A stretch of DNA of 64,000 bases from an uncultured Paraprevotella sp. (GCA_900548345.1 URKA01000013.1:1-64000); one strand, 5' to 3'; shown: positions 7,275 to 16,881, numbered from the stretch's first letter. A program made the numbers and translations. The notes: generated from the sequence alone by a model not told the origin.

Positions 7275-8369
7275 TTACTCTCCGGCAAAACGCTGAGCCT
7301 GTTCGGCAATCAAAGCCTCATCATCAAAATAATTAATCTTCATCGCCTTACGGACATCCGACAAAGTATCGGCTGCGGCAGCACGGGCCACTTCGCATCC
7401 CTTCTTCAACATCTCATAAACCGCCGGGATATCTTTCTCAAACTCTTTGCGGCGCGTACGTATCGGCTCCAATTCCTCTTGCATGACAGCTGCAAGGAAC
7501 TTCTTTACCTTCATGTCGCCCAAACCTCCACGCTGGTAATGCGCCTTCAATTCATCAAGGTTCTCATAGTCGGGCAAGTAACGGCCGAAATGTTCGGGAC
7601 GCGAAAAAGCATCCAGATAAGTGAACACGGTGTTGCCTTCAAGCTGTCCGGGGTCGGACACACGAAGATGGTTGGGGTCGGTATACATGCTCTTCACCTT
7701 CTTCTCCACCTCATCGGCGGGATCGGAAAGATAGATACAGTTGCCCAATGACTTACTCATCTTTGCCTTTCCGTCAGTACCCGGCAAACGCAGACAGGCA
7801 GCATTATCGGGCAACAGGATGTTCGGCTCCACAAGGGTGTCTCCATAAATAAAATTGAAACGACGCACAATCTCACGCGCCTGTTCCAACATCGGCTCCT
7901 GGTCCTCACCTACCGGCACGGTCGTGGCACGGAATGCCGTGATGTCGGCCGCCTGACTGATGGGATAGGTAAAGAAGCCCACAGGAATACTCGTCTCGAA
8001 GTTGCGCATCTGTATCTCGGTCTTCACCGTAGGATTGCGTTGCAGACGCGACACGGTGACAAGGTCCATGAAATAGAATGTGAGTTCGCACAGTTCGGGT
8101 ATCTGCGACTGAATGAAGATGGTTGACTTGGCCGGGTCGATACCGCAAGCCAAATAGTCGAGCGCGACTTCTATCACGTTTTGGCGCACCTTCTCCGGAT
8201 TGTCGATGTTATCGGTGAGTGCCTGTCCGTCGGCCTCGAAAATGAAAATCTTGTCGAACTGACCGGAATTTTGCAGTTCCACCCTTCTACGCAACGACCC
8301 CACGTAGTGTCCGATGTGCAACTTGCCCGTAGGACGGTCGCCGGTCAATATGATTTTTTCCTGTTTCAT
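7275..8369 (-). CDS. trpS: Tryptophanyl-tRNA synthetase
   Basis: This class I aminoacyl-tRNA synthetase charges tRNA-Trp in the cytoplasm. The protein has 364 residues, normal for the Bacteroidetes form. The ATP-binding signatures are KLHIGHY (about 17-23) and KAKMSKSLGN (about 201-210). An in-frame ATG at 8405 would sit only a few nucleotides after the predicted transcription start (-7 box 8417-8424). The ATG at 8369 (MKQEKIILTGDRP) gives a normal leader and matches family N-termini. The gene has its own promoter and terminator and is separate from the mutL operon upstream. Confidence 0.95.
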   Translation of the reverse strand: MKQEKIILTGDRPTGKLHIGHYVGSLRRRVELQNSGQFDKIFIFEADGQALTDNIDNPEKVRQNVIEVALDYLACGIDPAKSTIFIQSQIPELCELTFYFMDLVTVSRLQRNPTVKTEIQMRNFETSIPVGFFTYPISQAADITAFRATTVPVGEDQEPMLEQAREIVRRFNFIYGDTLVEPNILLPDNAACLRLPGTDGKAKMSKSLGNCIYLSDPADEVEKKVKSMYTDPNHLRVSDPGQLEGNTVFTYLDAFSRPEHFGRYLPDYENLDELKAHYQRGGLGDMKVKKFLAAVMQEELEPIRTRRKEFEKDIPAVYEMLKKGCEVARAAAADTLSDVRKAMKINYFDDEALIAEQAQRFAGE

Positions 8370-8416
8370 TTTTTGTCTGTATTGTTTAGTCTGTATTTTA
8401 CACATTCTCTGTCATG

Positions 8417-8448
8417 CAAAGATAGGCAGAAAAGAATGAAGTAACAAA
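8417..8448 (-). promoter_or_regulatory. trpS promoter
   Basis: On the minus strand TTTG (plus 8445-8448) and TATCTTTG (plus 8417-8424) are separated by 20 bp. This is an exact match to the Bacteroidetes sigma-ABfr consensus. Confidence 0.75.
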
Positions 8449-8509
8449 TTATAGAGGTCATTTGTCCTCCTCTTTCATAAGCAGCTCATACCTCTTGTCT
8501 GTAACACGT

Positions 8510-10363
8510 TTAGTTGAACAGCCTGTCAAGCTCACTCTGTCCGAGAATGGCCACAATAACCTTGCCGTCCGGCGTGTGGTTGGGATTCGTACATACGAAC
8601 AGGTCGTCCACAAGCGATTCCATCTCATCGTTGGAAAGCACCTGCCCCTGTACTATAGCCGCACTCCTCGCCAAAGAAAGAGCTATGAAATGCTGCACGT
8701 CCTCTTCCACCGAATTGCCTTTCTCTATAGAGGAACGCACGATATTATGCACCACCTCCACCGGACTCATCCCTTCCGTACCGGCCGGTATGGCATTGAT
8801 GGAAAAAGAGCCGTTGCCGAGCGGCGAGAGGTCGAAACCCACAGCCTGCATGTCGTCCAACAGATGTTCAAGCAGCACGCCCTCAGAGGGCGGCAACTGA
8901 ATCATTTCAGGGAAAAGCAACCCTTGGGACTGCCCGCTACGCCCTTCCATCTGCTTGCGGTAACGCTCGTAAAGCACACGGATGTGTGCGCGATGCTGGT
9001 CGATAATCATCAGACCGGACTTTACCGCCGTCATGATATAACGACCTTTGTACTGATAGTGCAAACCGGATTTCTCCATGATGTCGCCGGAGAAAGCATA
9101 AAGCGATGAATCGTCTTCCTGCGGTTCCGGAAAGAAGCCTCCGCCGAAATCATTGGCCTCAGTCATCGGTGCGCTATGCTCCACGGCTTCATACAAAGGT
9201 TCCCAGTCCATGGTGCGCCTTCTGCCACCCGACGCGGAATTACCATTCTTAAAGGGATTGAAGTCGGGGTTGACCTCCGGGACGGGAACTTCCGTAGCGG
9301 CCGCGGCATACTGTTCACCGAACACCGGAATATCAGGAATTCCCTCGGTATCGAAATCTATTGAAGGTATGGCATTGAAACGCCCCAACGCTTCCTTGAC
9401 GGCAGCCACGACAATCTGCCAGATAGCCTGTTCATTCTCAAACTTTATCTCTGTCTTGGTGGGATGAATGTTCACATCAATATTAGACGGTTCCACATCA
9501 AAATAAAGAAAATATGAAATCTGTTCCCCGACAGGCAGAAGTTGCTCGAAGGCTTCCATCACGGCCTTATGGAAATAAGGATGACGCATATAACGGCCGT
9601 TCACGAAGAAATATTGGTGAAAGCCTTTCTTACGTGCCGAATCCGGCTTGCCTACGAAACCGGAAAGACGTACCAGGGAGGTCTCTACCTCGACCGACAA
9701 CAACTGTTCGTTGAGCTTACGCCCGAAAATCCCCGCAATGCGCTGACGCAACGTAGCTTTGGGCAGGTTCATCAGCACCGTACCGTTATGGGCAAGAGAA
9801 AAGGAGATGTTTTCATGCACCAAAGCAACCCGCTCGAATTCCTGCAGGATATTGCTCAGTTCCGTCTGATTCGACTTCAGGAACTTCCGGCGTGCCGGCA
9901 CGTTGAAAAACAGGTTCTTGATAAGAAAATTACTGCCCACAGGACAGGACACCGGCTCCTGCCCCAACACATTGGAACCGGCAATATTCACACACGTGCC
10001 CAACTCATCTTCGGGACGTCGGGTACGCAATTCTACCTGAGCCACGGCGGCAATGGACGCTAACGCCTCGCCACGGAATCCCATCGTGCGCAAGGCAAAC
10101 AAATCACCGGCCTCACGGATTTTTGAGGTGGCATGACGCTCGAACGACAACCGTGCATCGGTTTCGGACATGCCCTTTCCGTCGTCCACAACCTGAATGG
10201 ATGTCTTCCCGGCATCTTCTATCACCACATCAATATGTGCGGCACCGGCATCTACGGCATTCTCCACCAATTCCTTGATAACCGAGGCAGGCCGCTGAAT
10301 CACCTCTCCGGCCGCAATCTGGTTGGCCACCGAATCCGGCAGCAAATGAATAATATCACTCAT
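8510..10363 (-). CDS. mutL: DNA mismatch repair protein MutL
   Basis: This 617-residue protein couples mismatch recognition by MutS to strand removal. The N-terminal GHKL ATPase motifs are complete: ENAVDAGA (34-41), DDGKGM (60-65), SFERHATSKI (73-82) and MGFRGEAL (94-101). A linker of low conservation (about 345-430) leads to the C-terminal dimerisation domain. The endonuclease motif expected as DQHAxxExxxxE reads DQHRAHIRVLYE (455-466): Arg replaces Ala and Ile replaces the first Glu. The gene is last in the guaB-PPIase-surA-ostA-hypothetical unit, 12 bp after its predecessor. Confidence 0.95.
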   Translation of the reverse strand: MSDIIHLLPDSVANQIAAGEVIQRPASVIKELVENAVDAGAAHIDVVIEDAGKTSIQVVDDGKGMSETDARLSFERHATSKIREAGDLFALRTMGFRGEALASIAAVAQVELRTRRPEDELGTCVNIAGSNVLGQEPVSCPVGSNFLIKNLFFNVPARRKFLKSNQTELSNILQEFERVALVHENISFSLAHNGTVLMNLPKATLRQRIAGIFGRKLNEQLLSVEVETSLVRLSGFVGKPDSARKKGFHQYFFVNGRYMRHPYFHKAVMEAFEQLLPVGEQISYFLYFDVEPSNIDVNIHPTKTEIKFENEQAIWQIVVAAVKEALGRFNAIPSIDFDTEGIPDIPVFGEQYAAAATEVPVPEVNPDFNPFKNGNSASGGRRRTMDWEPLYEAVEHSAPMTEANDFGGGFFPEPQEDDSSLYAFSGDIMEKSGLHYQYKGRYIMTAVKSGLMIIDQHRAHIRVLYERYRKQMEGRSGQSQGLLFPEMIQLPPSEGVLLEHLLDDMQAVGFDLSPLGNGSFSINAIPAGTEGMSPVEVVHNIVRSSIEKGNSVEEDVQHFIALSLARSAAIVQGQVLSNDEMESLVDDLFVCTNPNHTPDGKVIVAILGQSELDRLFN

Positions 10364-10375
10364 ACTGTAATCATC

Positions 10376-10672
10376 TTAAAAACGGAAACTGCCTGTCAGC
10401 AGATAATGCCAGATAAAAAGCAAAGCCGCAATAATCATCAGGGCTATCCCGAATTTCATCGGTTTTCTTCCGCCTTCCTTACGGCGTCTCAAATGTTTGG
10501 TGCCTTTTACAAAAGTGCCCCGTATCTCTTCTGGGTCGAAAGGCTTGGGCGGCAACATACCCAGCTCGCGCCTGGCACGTTCCTCTATCGCTTTCAGTTT
10601 CTCCTTACGTTCATCGATATACATATAACGATGATGATAGCCTCTGGGCATACGTGTCTTGAATAGTGCCAT
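10376..10672 (-). CDS. Conserved small membrane protein between ostA and mutL
   Basis: This 98-residue protein has an Arg/Lys-rich cytoplasmic N-terminal part (HHRYMYIDERKEKLKAIEER, amphipathic helix) and one C-terminal membrane segment (about 73-92, FGIALMIIAALLFIWHYLL). It is a tail-anchored topology. It is separated by 7 bp from the OstA-like gene and 12 bp from mutL, so it is part of the operon. The same arrangement is familiar from Bacteroides genomes. I know of no function. Confidence 0.75.
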   Translation of the reverse strand: MALFKTRMPRGYHHRYMYIDERKEKLKAIEERARRELGMLPPKPFDPEEIRGTFVKGTKHLRRRKEGGRKPMKFGIALMIIAALLFIWHYLLTGSFRF

Positions 10673-10679
10673 AATGAAT

Positions 10680-12332
10680 CTACTCTTTTTTAATTTTATC
10701 CAACGACTGCAACGGTGCCTTATGTTTATAAGAGGCTTTCAACTCCGTACCGGCACGTTTGGGACGCCAGATGAATATGTCGTCCTTGTCCTTCGGACGG
10801 ATGTAATCAAACCATGCGAAATTAGTCAGATACAGCCGGTTAGATGGAATCATCACAATGGGATAAATCACTCCTGTAGCGGCCGGCATCCATATCTTGT
10901 GCATCTTCCGTTCTTTCATATACAGCCTCAGTTCCGTGGTCTCCGTATAATTAAGGCCTATCATCAGGCTGTCGTCATCGAACATATAATAATCCACGAA
11001 CACATTACCGTCGACCCATGTCTCGTACATCTCCCCGTCACGGAAATAGGATGTCATCTCCTTACCCGCCACCTGATTGAAATGCACCGAATCAATCTGC
11101 TCCACAGACAGCGCCTGATCGATGACATGTACCTTATCAATGGTGGAATCGTTCAGATAAACCTTTATCACCTCTCCTAAAAGCTGCTGCCCCGCATTCC
11201 ATACAATCGGGTCTTTGTACATCGTGATACAGGAATCACGGGTGTTGTACACCAACGAATCGCATACGGACTGCACATCCTGACGGTAAGAACGTACTTT
11301 ATGATAGCCCCTCACCTCACGATACATCGTATCCGTATCCATATTATAAGTATACACCTTAAAAGTATCGGCATGCATGTACATCGTATCTTTCTGCGAG
11401 AAGTCGATGGCCACCGCACTATCCGTGGCTTCGGAATAGCCGGTCAGTTCATTATAATAACAATAATTCCCCGTAAGTTTGTTACGGTTCACCTCGTCGA
11501 TATACTCCACATTACGGAATCCCTGTCCGTAACCGGCCTTACTGTCGTAGTAAAGACTGTCGCCCACCATCTTGCGTCCCTTGTTGGTCACGATGGAACG
11601 GTTCAGCAATATGGCCTGTTCGGTTTGTGTATCGTAGAAGCCCGATTCGGAATAAATATGATTGTCTCCGCTGTCGATGTTGGAAGGGCCTACTATTTCC
11701 GCCATGCTTGTCTTCGTATTGTAATTCAGCGTATCCGAAATCAACGTAAACTTGGGATTGACTAACTTGACGTTATAATTGAACACCGCTTGCCGGGTAG
11801 GCGGACTGTATTGTCCCCAATCGGATGTAAGCACATTGTCTTTGTCGACCAGTTTCCCGCCTTCAAAGAAATAGCCTAACTCATACAGACGGTCATAATC
11901 CAGACTGTCCGTGTAGAGTTTGGAGTCCAAATGAGTCAGCACGACATTGTGCCGGACACGGGCAAGCTGGTCGATGCCGCTATAATACAACACATCACCT
12001 ACTAAATCCAGCGTATCTCCCTGCACCATGTGAACATGTCCGAATGCGTCGAACGAATTGGTAGCCTCATAAATACAGGCACTATCGCAGTAGAGCAACA
12101 CTTCGTTATGCAGAAAATTCACATTTCCGGTGAGTATCTGTACACCGGGATGACGGAACTCATCGTAATTCAAGTTGTCGGCATGCAACAGGATAACCTT
12201 TGACTTAGACGCTTCACGTTGCTTGTCGTCCTGTGCATACGAAACGGCAAAAAGCCCAAACAGGCATAGAATACAATAGAAAAGTAATCTATGCCCGCCG
12301 CGTTCCGTCCGATTATGCTTCGTTACTTTCAT
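10680..12332 (-). CDS. OstA-like (LptA/LptD-domain) outer-envelope protein
   Basis: This protein of about 550 residues has a signal peptide (hydrophobic LLFYCILCLFGLFAVSYA, then QDDK). The body consists of repeated OstA/LptA beta-strand units, e.g. VILLHADNLNYDEFRHPGVQ, then NEVLLYCDSACIYEATNSFD, with recurrent DSLYYD/SDTLNYN phrases. The OstA fold carries lipopolysaccharide between membranes, so a role in LPS transport is likely. I chose the ATG at 12332 because it overlaps the surA stop as ATGA (12329-12332); an ATG at 12341 is also possible. It lies directly behind surA, the chaperone of outer-membrane proteins. Confidence 0.85.
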   Translation of the reverse strand: MKVTKHNRTERGGHRLLFYCILCLFGLFAVSYAQDDKQREASKSKVILLHADNLNYDEFRHPGVQILTGNVNFLHNEVLLYCDSACIYEATNSFDAFGHVHMVQGDTLDLVGDVLYYSGIDQLARVRHNVVLTHLDSKLYTDSLDYDRLYELGYFFEGGKLVDKDNVLTSDWGQYSPPTRQAVFNYNVKLVNPKFTLISDTLNYNTKTSMAEIVGPSNIDSGDNHIYSESGFYDTQTEQAILLNRSIVTNKGRKMVGDSLYYDSKAGYGQGFRNVEYIDEVNRNKLTGNYCYYNELTGYSEATDSAVAIDFSQKDTMYMHADTFKVYTYNMDTDTMYREVRGYHKVRSYRQDVQSVCDSLVYNTRDSCITMYKDPIVWNAGQQLLGEVIKVYLNDSTIDKVHVIDQALSVEQIDSVHFNQVAGKEMTSYFRDGEMYETWVDGNVFVDYYMFDDDSLMIGLNYTETTELRLYMKERKMHKIWMPAATGVIYPIVMIPSNRLYLTNFAWFDYIRPKDKDDIFIWRPKRAGTELKASYKHKAPLQSLDKIKKE

Positions 12333-13708
12333 TTGAGCCATCCGGGATATTCAAATTCGCAATTTCTCCAATCCTCATTGATACGGATATACGTGGTTCT
12401 CTGTTTTTCACGAATCCATTGCTCTATCTTCTCATTCTGCATCTTGGAAACGACCACATCTTTCAGCACCTGGAAATCCTCGGCCATAGTAGCCCGATGT
12501 GCCTTCAGATGGGTTTTCAGTTTCACGATGGCACACACTTCCTTTCCTTTGGCATTGACCATCATGAAGGGTTTGGATATTTCGCCCGTATTCATGGTAG
12601 CTACCACCTTAGCCACTTCCTGCGGCAAGTCCTGCATCTGGAAACGGGAGGTACGGATACGTTCACCCGACGACTGGTCGTATTTCTCGTTACTCATAAG
12701 ACCATGGTTGTTGCGCGTGTTCTTATCGTCCGAAAGAAACGCCACAGCCTCTTCGAATGGGAATTTCCCTACTCTGATATCTTCGGCTATGGAGTCGAGA
12801 CGCGACAGCGCTTCGTCAATATTCTTCTGGTCAAGTTTCGGTTTTCTCAATATATGGCGCACTTTGACCTTATCTCCTCTTTTATCAACCAGCTGAATGA
12901 TATGGAAACCAAATTCCGACTCAACCACCTTGGAAACTTTCTTGGGATCTGTCAGGCTGAAAGCCACGTTGGCAAACGCCGGATCCAACTCTCCCCTCCC
13001 CATTTCCGGCATCTCGCCGCCATAACGCGCCGAACCGGGATCCTCGGAATAAAGGATAGCCAGTGTAGAGAACGAGGATTCACCGCTTTGGATGCGCTCC
13101 GTATAATCTCTCAGCTCATCTTTCACACGGTCTATTTCTTCTTGAGCGATACGGGGTTGCATCGTGATAATCTGCACTTCTACCTGTGCCGGTATCCAAG
13201 GCAGACTGTCTTCCGGCATATCCTTGAAATAACGACGCACTTCCGCCGGCGTCACCTTTATGTCTTGTGTCAGATTGGCACGCACCTTTCTCACAGTTTC
13301 CTGTTCCTTCATCGACTCGAACATCATCTCGCGGATTTGCGTCAGGCTCTTATGGTAATACTCTTCCAGTTTCTCTTTCGAGCCGGCGCGCATCACCAAT
13401 TCATTAAGTTGGGCCTCGACATAAGGATTAATGGTTGCAGACGTCACTTCGATACTATCGAGCTGTGCCTGATGAAGGAAGAGTTTCTGTACGGCAAGCT
13501 GCTCCGGAATCACGCAGTAAGGATTCCCTTTTATATTCGCCCCAAACTCCATGCGGGCCGACTCCACATCCGAGCGCAAAATGGCTTCATCGCCCACGAC
13601 CCAAATCACTTCGTCGATTACATTGGCAGGACTTTGGGCAAACAAATGCATTTGCGTTCCTGATAGCAGGAACGCAAATGCATATATTGTTTTTCTAATA
13701 AAATTCAT
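12329..13708 (-). CDS. surA: Periplasmic peptidyl-prolyl isomerase/chaperone SurA
   Basis: This 459-residue protein has a signal peptide (MNFIRKTIYAFAFLLSG..., cleavage near LFAQ), an N-terminal SurA chaperone segment (VIDEVIWVVGDEAILRSDVE) and two parvulin-type domains (about 175-275 and 285-385). Signatures are EDPGSARYGGEMPEMGRGEL with SEFGFHIIQLVDKRGDKVKV in the first. It helps outer-membrane proteins fold. Translation is coupled to the downstream OstA-like gene by a 4-nt overlap. The signal-peptide codons contain a very strong hairpin, described separately. Confidence 0.92.
   Translation of the reverse strand: MNFIRKTIYAFAFLLSGTQMHLFAQSPANVIDEVIWVVGDEAILRSDVESARMEFGANIKGNPYCVIPEQLAVQKLFLHQAQLDSIEVTSATINPYVEAQLNELVMRAGSKEKLEEYYHKSLTQIREMMFESMKEQETVRKVRANLTQDIKVTPAEVRRYFKDMPEDSLPWIPAQVEVQIITMQPRIAQEEIDRVKDELRDYTERIQSGESSFSTLAILYSEDPGSARYGGEMPEMGRGELDPAFANVAFSLTDPKKVSKVVESEFGFHIIQLVDKRGDKVKVRHILRKPKLDQKNIDEALSRLDSIAEDIRVGKFPFEEAVAFLSDDKNTRNNHGLMSNEKYDQSSGERIRTSRFQMQDLPQEVAKVVATMNTGEISKPFMMVNAKGKEVCAIVKLKTHLKAHRATMAEDFQVLKDVVVSKMQNEKIEQWIREKQRTTYIRINEDWRNCEFEYPGWLK
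13646..13683 (-). promoter_or_regulatory. Perfect 17-bp hairpin inside the surA signal-peptide codons
   Basis: ATGCATTTGCGTTCCTG (13646-13662) and CAGGAACGCAAATGCAT (13667-13683) are perfect reverse complements separated by 4 nt. They occupy about codons 9-21 of surA, starting about 25 nt inside the coding region. A stem this strong so close to the start codon could affect translation or mRNA processing. It encodes the hydrophobic signal-peptide core. Confidence 0.6.
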
Positions 13709-13757
13709 ATAACTATATCTCTTACTACTTGCGAAGATAACGCGATTATGTATACGG

Positions 13758-15179
13758 TCAATGATTATTAACCGTATTTAAGACCTCTTCGTATATTTCC
13801 ACTTTATATTTATCACGCAAGCGACGTACAAAATCCGACTCACATGCCGTCTGGTAATCGGAAATCACTTCGCCACGCACATCCGTCCACACCTGCGGTT
13901 TCTTCAATTTTTTACCGTAAACCGCCATATGAGGGAACAGTTTCATTGGTTCGGGCTTCTTCTCCTTGAATACAAGATAATCTACAAAAGCATTATCCCC
14001 CTTCTTGAACAAACCTTTCTCAACCCTAATCTGCTGTACGGAATCACGATTGTATGAATGACGCAACGTATCAATCCATTCCTTTTCATCTACATCCTTA
14101 AGCAACCGACGCACGCTGCGTGCCAATGTATCGTTCTTACAATGGTACACTACTCCTTTATAGCGGGGAGCGTCCCACTTGTAATCCGACTTATGGGATT
14201 TGAAATAGTTCTGCAATCCCACTTCATCCTTGGCTGCCTTTTCCCAGACTTCCCGATTACTGATTTCATACAGCAACAGTCCGTCGTGATATTCCTGAAT
14301 AAGGAACTTCAAGTTCATGTCCTTGGCACATAGTTCCTGCGTCTTTTGCGCCATCACATCTTCTACCGTCATTTTACCCTCAGAAGCCTTTGCAAGAGAA
14401 TCAACTGTCAAAGCCGCCACACGGTCTTTCAACCCGCGCTGTTCAAGGAACTTACGTATCTGACCGCTCAACTGCTCATACGGCTCCAAATCTTTCCGGT
14501 CTTTCATCAGGATAATGTGATAGCCGAACGGCGACAATACAGGCTGGGACATCTCGCCTTTCTGCAGGGCAAAAGCCGCATTCTCAAACTCTTTCACGGT
14601 CTGCCCGCGGGAAACCCATCCCAAAGCACCGCCACGCGAACCAGAACCCTTGTCTTCAGAATACTGGCGGGCAAGAGCCTCAAAATCACCACCGCCCTGC
14701 AATACATTATAGATTGAATCTATACGGACCTTCGCCGCAGCCTGAACATCCGAAGAGGCTTGCTGGGGAAGCATTATCATGATATGAGCGGGCGATATCA
14801 GTCCGTCAGGACCGATATTTGCCTTCATCTGCTCATAATACCTCTTTATTTCAGCCTCCTCGGCTTCTTCCGTAACAAAATACGGACGAATCTGCTGGTC
14901 GCGATACACCGCAAACTCCTTCCGGAAAGAAGATAATGTGTCATAACGCGCATCCAACGCAGCTTCAACCTTCAACTTATAATTGACGAAAAGGTCCACA
15001 TATTCGGAAACATCTTTCTTGTCAACCACATTCTCGCCGTTATTCTTATTGAAGTTGTATTCAAACTCCGAACGTGTCACAGGTTTACCGTTTATCTTCA
15101 TCACCACAGGGTCTGCCTGTTGGCCCATAACAGCCCAACATGCACACAGCGAACAACAAAACGACAGTATTCTTTTCAT
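13758..15179 (-). CDS. Peptidyl-prolyl isomerase, PpiC/SurA-like
   Basis: This protein of 473 residues has a signal peptide (MKRILSFCCSLCACWAVMG) followed by a SurA-type N-terminal part (VVMKINGKPVTRSEFEYNFN) and a central parvulin domain (about 120-235: SPAHIMIMLPQ ... GGALGWVSRGQTVKEFE ... PFGYHIILMKDRK). The C-terminal ~200 residues have no clear parvulin fold. I chose the ATG at 15179, 7 bp after the guaB stop, because the signal peptide begins there; the frame upstream overlaps guaB. With surA next door, the operon encodes two periplasmic folding factors. Confidence 0.9.
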   Translation of the reverse strand: MKRILSFCCSLCACWAVMGQQADPVVMKINGKPVTRSEFEYNFNKNNGENVVDKKDVSEYVDLFVNYKLKVEAALDARYDTLSSFRKEFAVYRDQQIRPYFVTEEAEEAEIKRYYEQMKANIGPDGLISPAHIMIMLPQQASSDVQAAAKVRIDSIYNVLQGGGDFEALARQYSEDKGSGSRGGALGWVSRGQTVKEFENAAFALQKGEMSQPVLSPFGYHIILMKDRKDLEPYEQLSGQIRKFLEQRGLKDRVAALTVDSLAKASEGKMTVEDVMAQKTQELCAKDMNLKFLIQEYHDGLLLYEISNREVWEKAAKDEVGLQNYFKSHKSDYKWDAPRYKGVVYHCKNDTLARSVRRLLKDVDEKEWIDTLRHSYNRDSVQQIRVEKGLFKKGDNAFVDYLVFKEKKPEPMKLFPHMAVYGKKLKKPQVWTDVRGEVISDYQTACESDFVRRLRDKYKVEIYEEVLNTVNNH

Positions 15180-15186
15180 GACATTA

Positions 15187-16665
15187 TTATTCTGGACGAC
15201 TATAATTGGGGGCCTCACTCGTAATAGTCACATCATGGGGATGGCTCTCAAGCACACCGGCATTCGTGATTCTTACGAACTTCGCATCATGCAACGCTTC
15301 AATGGTATTCGCTCCGCAATATCCCATACCGGAACGCAAGCCACCGATTAGCTGGAAAATGACTTCCTGCACGGTACCTTTGTAAGGCACACGACCGGCA
15401 ATACCTTCCGGAACCAGTTTCTTCACATCACTCACAGAAGCCTGGAAGTAACGGTCTTTCGAGCCGCATTCCATGGCTTCGAGCGAGCCCATTCCGCGAT
15501 AAGACTTAAACTTACGCCCGTTGAAGATAATCGTGTCGCCCGGAGATTCTTCCGTTCCGGCCACCAAAGAACCGATCATCACACAATATCCTCCGGCCGC
15601 CAATGCCTTTACCACATCACCCGAATATCTCAAGCCGCCATCAGCAATCAAAGGAACGCCCGTACCTTTCAACGCACAAGCCACATCGTACACCGCCGAC
15701 AACTGCGGAACACCCACACCTGCCACCACACGGGTCGTACAGATAGAACCCGGACCGATACCTACCTTGATACCGTCCGCTCCGGCCTCCACCAACATCT
15801 TGGCTGCAGCACCTGTCGCCACATTACCCACCACGATATCGACATTGGGGAATTCGGCTTTGGCTGCTTTCAGTTTCTCAATTACATATTTGGAATGACC
15901 GTGTGCCGTATCAATCACTATCGCATCCGCACCGGCCTCTACCAACGCACGCATACGCTCCAGCGTATCCCCGGTCACACCGACACCTGCAGCCACACGC
16001 AAACGCCCTTTCTCGTCCTTGCAGGCCATAGGTTTATCCTTAGCTTTTGTAATATCCTTATAGGTTATCAACCCTACAAGCTTTCCGTCCTTGTCTACTA
16101 CGGGAAGTTTCTCTATCTTGTTTTCCTGCAGGATTTTCGCAGCGGCGATAAGGTCTGTCTGCAAATGGGTCGTAACCAGATTATCCGATGTCATGACCTC
16201 ATCTATCTTCCGCTCCGGATTCTGTTCAAAACGCAAATCACGATTGGTGACGATTCCCACCAGCCTGTTCTCGTCATCCACAACCGGAATTCCACCGATA
16301 TGGTATTCGCTCATTATATTCAGCGCATCCATTACAGTGCGTCCCCTTTTGATGGTCACGGGGTCATAAATCATACCGTTTTCGGCACGCTTGACAATAG
16401 CAACCTGACGTGCCTGCTCTTCAATCGACATATTCTTATGAATCACGCCGATACCTCCTTCACGCGCAATGGCAATAGCCATCGGGGCCTCAGTCACCGT
16501 ATCCATGGCTGCAGTTACAAAAGGTATCTTCAGCTCAATGTGACGAGAAAATTTGGTGGTCAACTCTACCGTACGCGGCAATACTTCTGAATAAGCCGGG
16601 ACTAACAAAACGTCATCGTAAGTTAATCCGTCCATTACAATTTTATCTGCAATAAATGATGACAT
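15187..16665 (-). CDS. guaB: Inosine-5'-monophosphate dehydrogenase
   Basis: This 492-residue enzyme oxidises IMP to XMP, the committed step of GMP synthesis. Two CBS domains (about 98-210) interrupt the TIM barrel. The catalytic loop is GIGPGSICTTRVVAGVGVPQ with Cys309, and ADGGLRYSGD and YRGMGSLEAM follow. It is the first gene of a six-gene minus-strand unit that continues into two PPIases, an OstA-like protein, a small membrane protein and mutL, with gaps of at most 50 bp. Confidence 0.97.
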   Translation of the reverse strand: MSSFIADKIVMDGLTYDDVLLVPAYSEVLPRTVELTTKFSRHIELKIPFVTAAMDTVTEAPMAIAIAREGGIGVIHKNMSIEEQARQVAIVKRAENGMIYDPVTIKRGRTVMDALNIMSEYHIGGIPVVDDENRLVGIVTNRDLRFEQNPERKIDEVMTSDNLVTTHLQTDLIAAAKILQENKIEKLPVVDKDGKLVGLITYKDITKAKDKPMACKDEKGRLRVAAGVGVTGDTLERMRALVEAGADAIVIDTAHGHSKYVIEKLKAAKAEFPNVDIVVGNVATGAAAKMLVEAGADGIKVGIGPGSICTTRVVAGVGVPQLSAVYDVACALKGTGVPLIADGGLRYSGDVVKALAAGGYCVMIGSLVAGTEESPGDTIIFNGRKFKSYRGMGSLEAMECGSKDRYFQASVSDVKKLVPEGIAGRVPYKGTVQEVIFQLIGGLRSGMGYCGANTIEALHDAKFVRITNAGVLESHPHDVTITSEAPNYSRPE

Positions 16666-16686
16666 AGACTTTTAATTTATTGCATG

Positions 16687-16722
16687 CAAATATACGCATT
16701 TTTATTGAAACTGCGTATATTT
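16687..16722 (-). promoter_or_regulatory. guaB promoter with overlapping palindrome
   Basis: TATATTTG on the minus strand (plus 16687-16694) is a -7 box 21 nt upstream of the guaB ATG. It is embedded in an 11-bp inverted repeat: AAATATACGCA (16688-16698) and TGCGTATATTT (16712-16722), 13 bp apart. One arm covers the -7 box, so a repressor bound here would block guaB. Confidence 0.55.
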
Positions 16723-16751
16723 TTGGCTTTTTTCGCTAAAAAAGGTGCTAT

Positions 16752-16799
16752 GGAAAAGTCGACCGGTCCGTCATCGGATACGGACCGGTCGACTTTTCC
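16752..16799 (-). terminator. recQ terminator
   Basis: A perfect 19-bp stem joins 16752-16770 and 16781-16799 (core GTCGACCGGTCCG), with a 10-nt loop. On the minus strand it follows recQ by 82 nt, and a CTTTTTT tract lies 8 nt further on. It separates recQ from the guaB promoter. Confidence 0.8.
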
Positions 16800-16881
16800 G
16801 GCTCTTCCTTGCGGTTTCGCCCCCCGGAAGCTACTCTGTCATATACGCACGAAACACTTTTGTTTCTCCTATATGCTCTCC

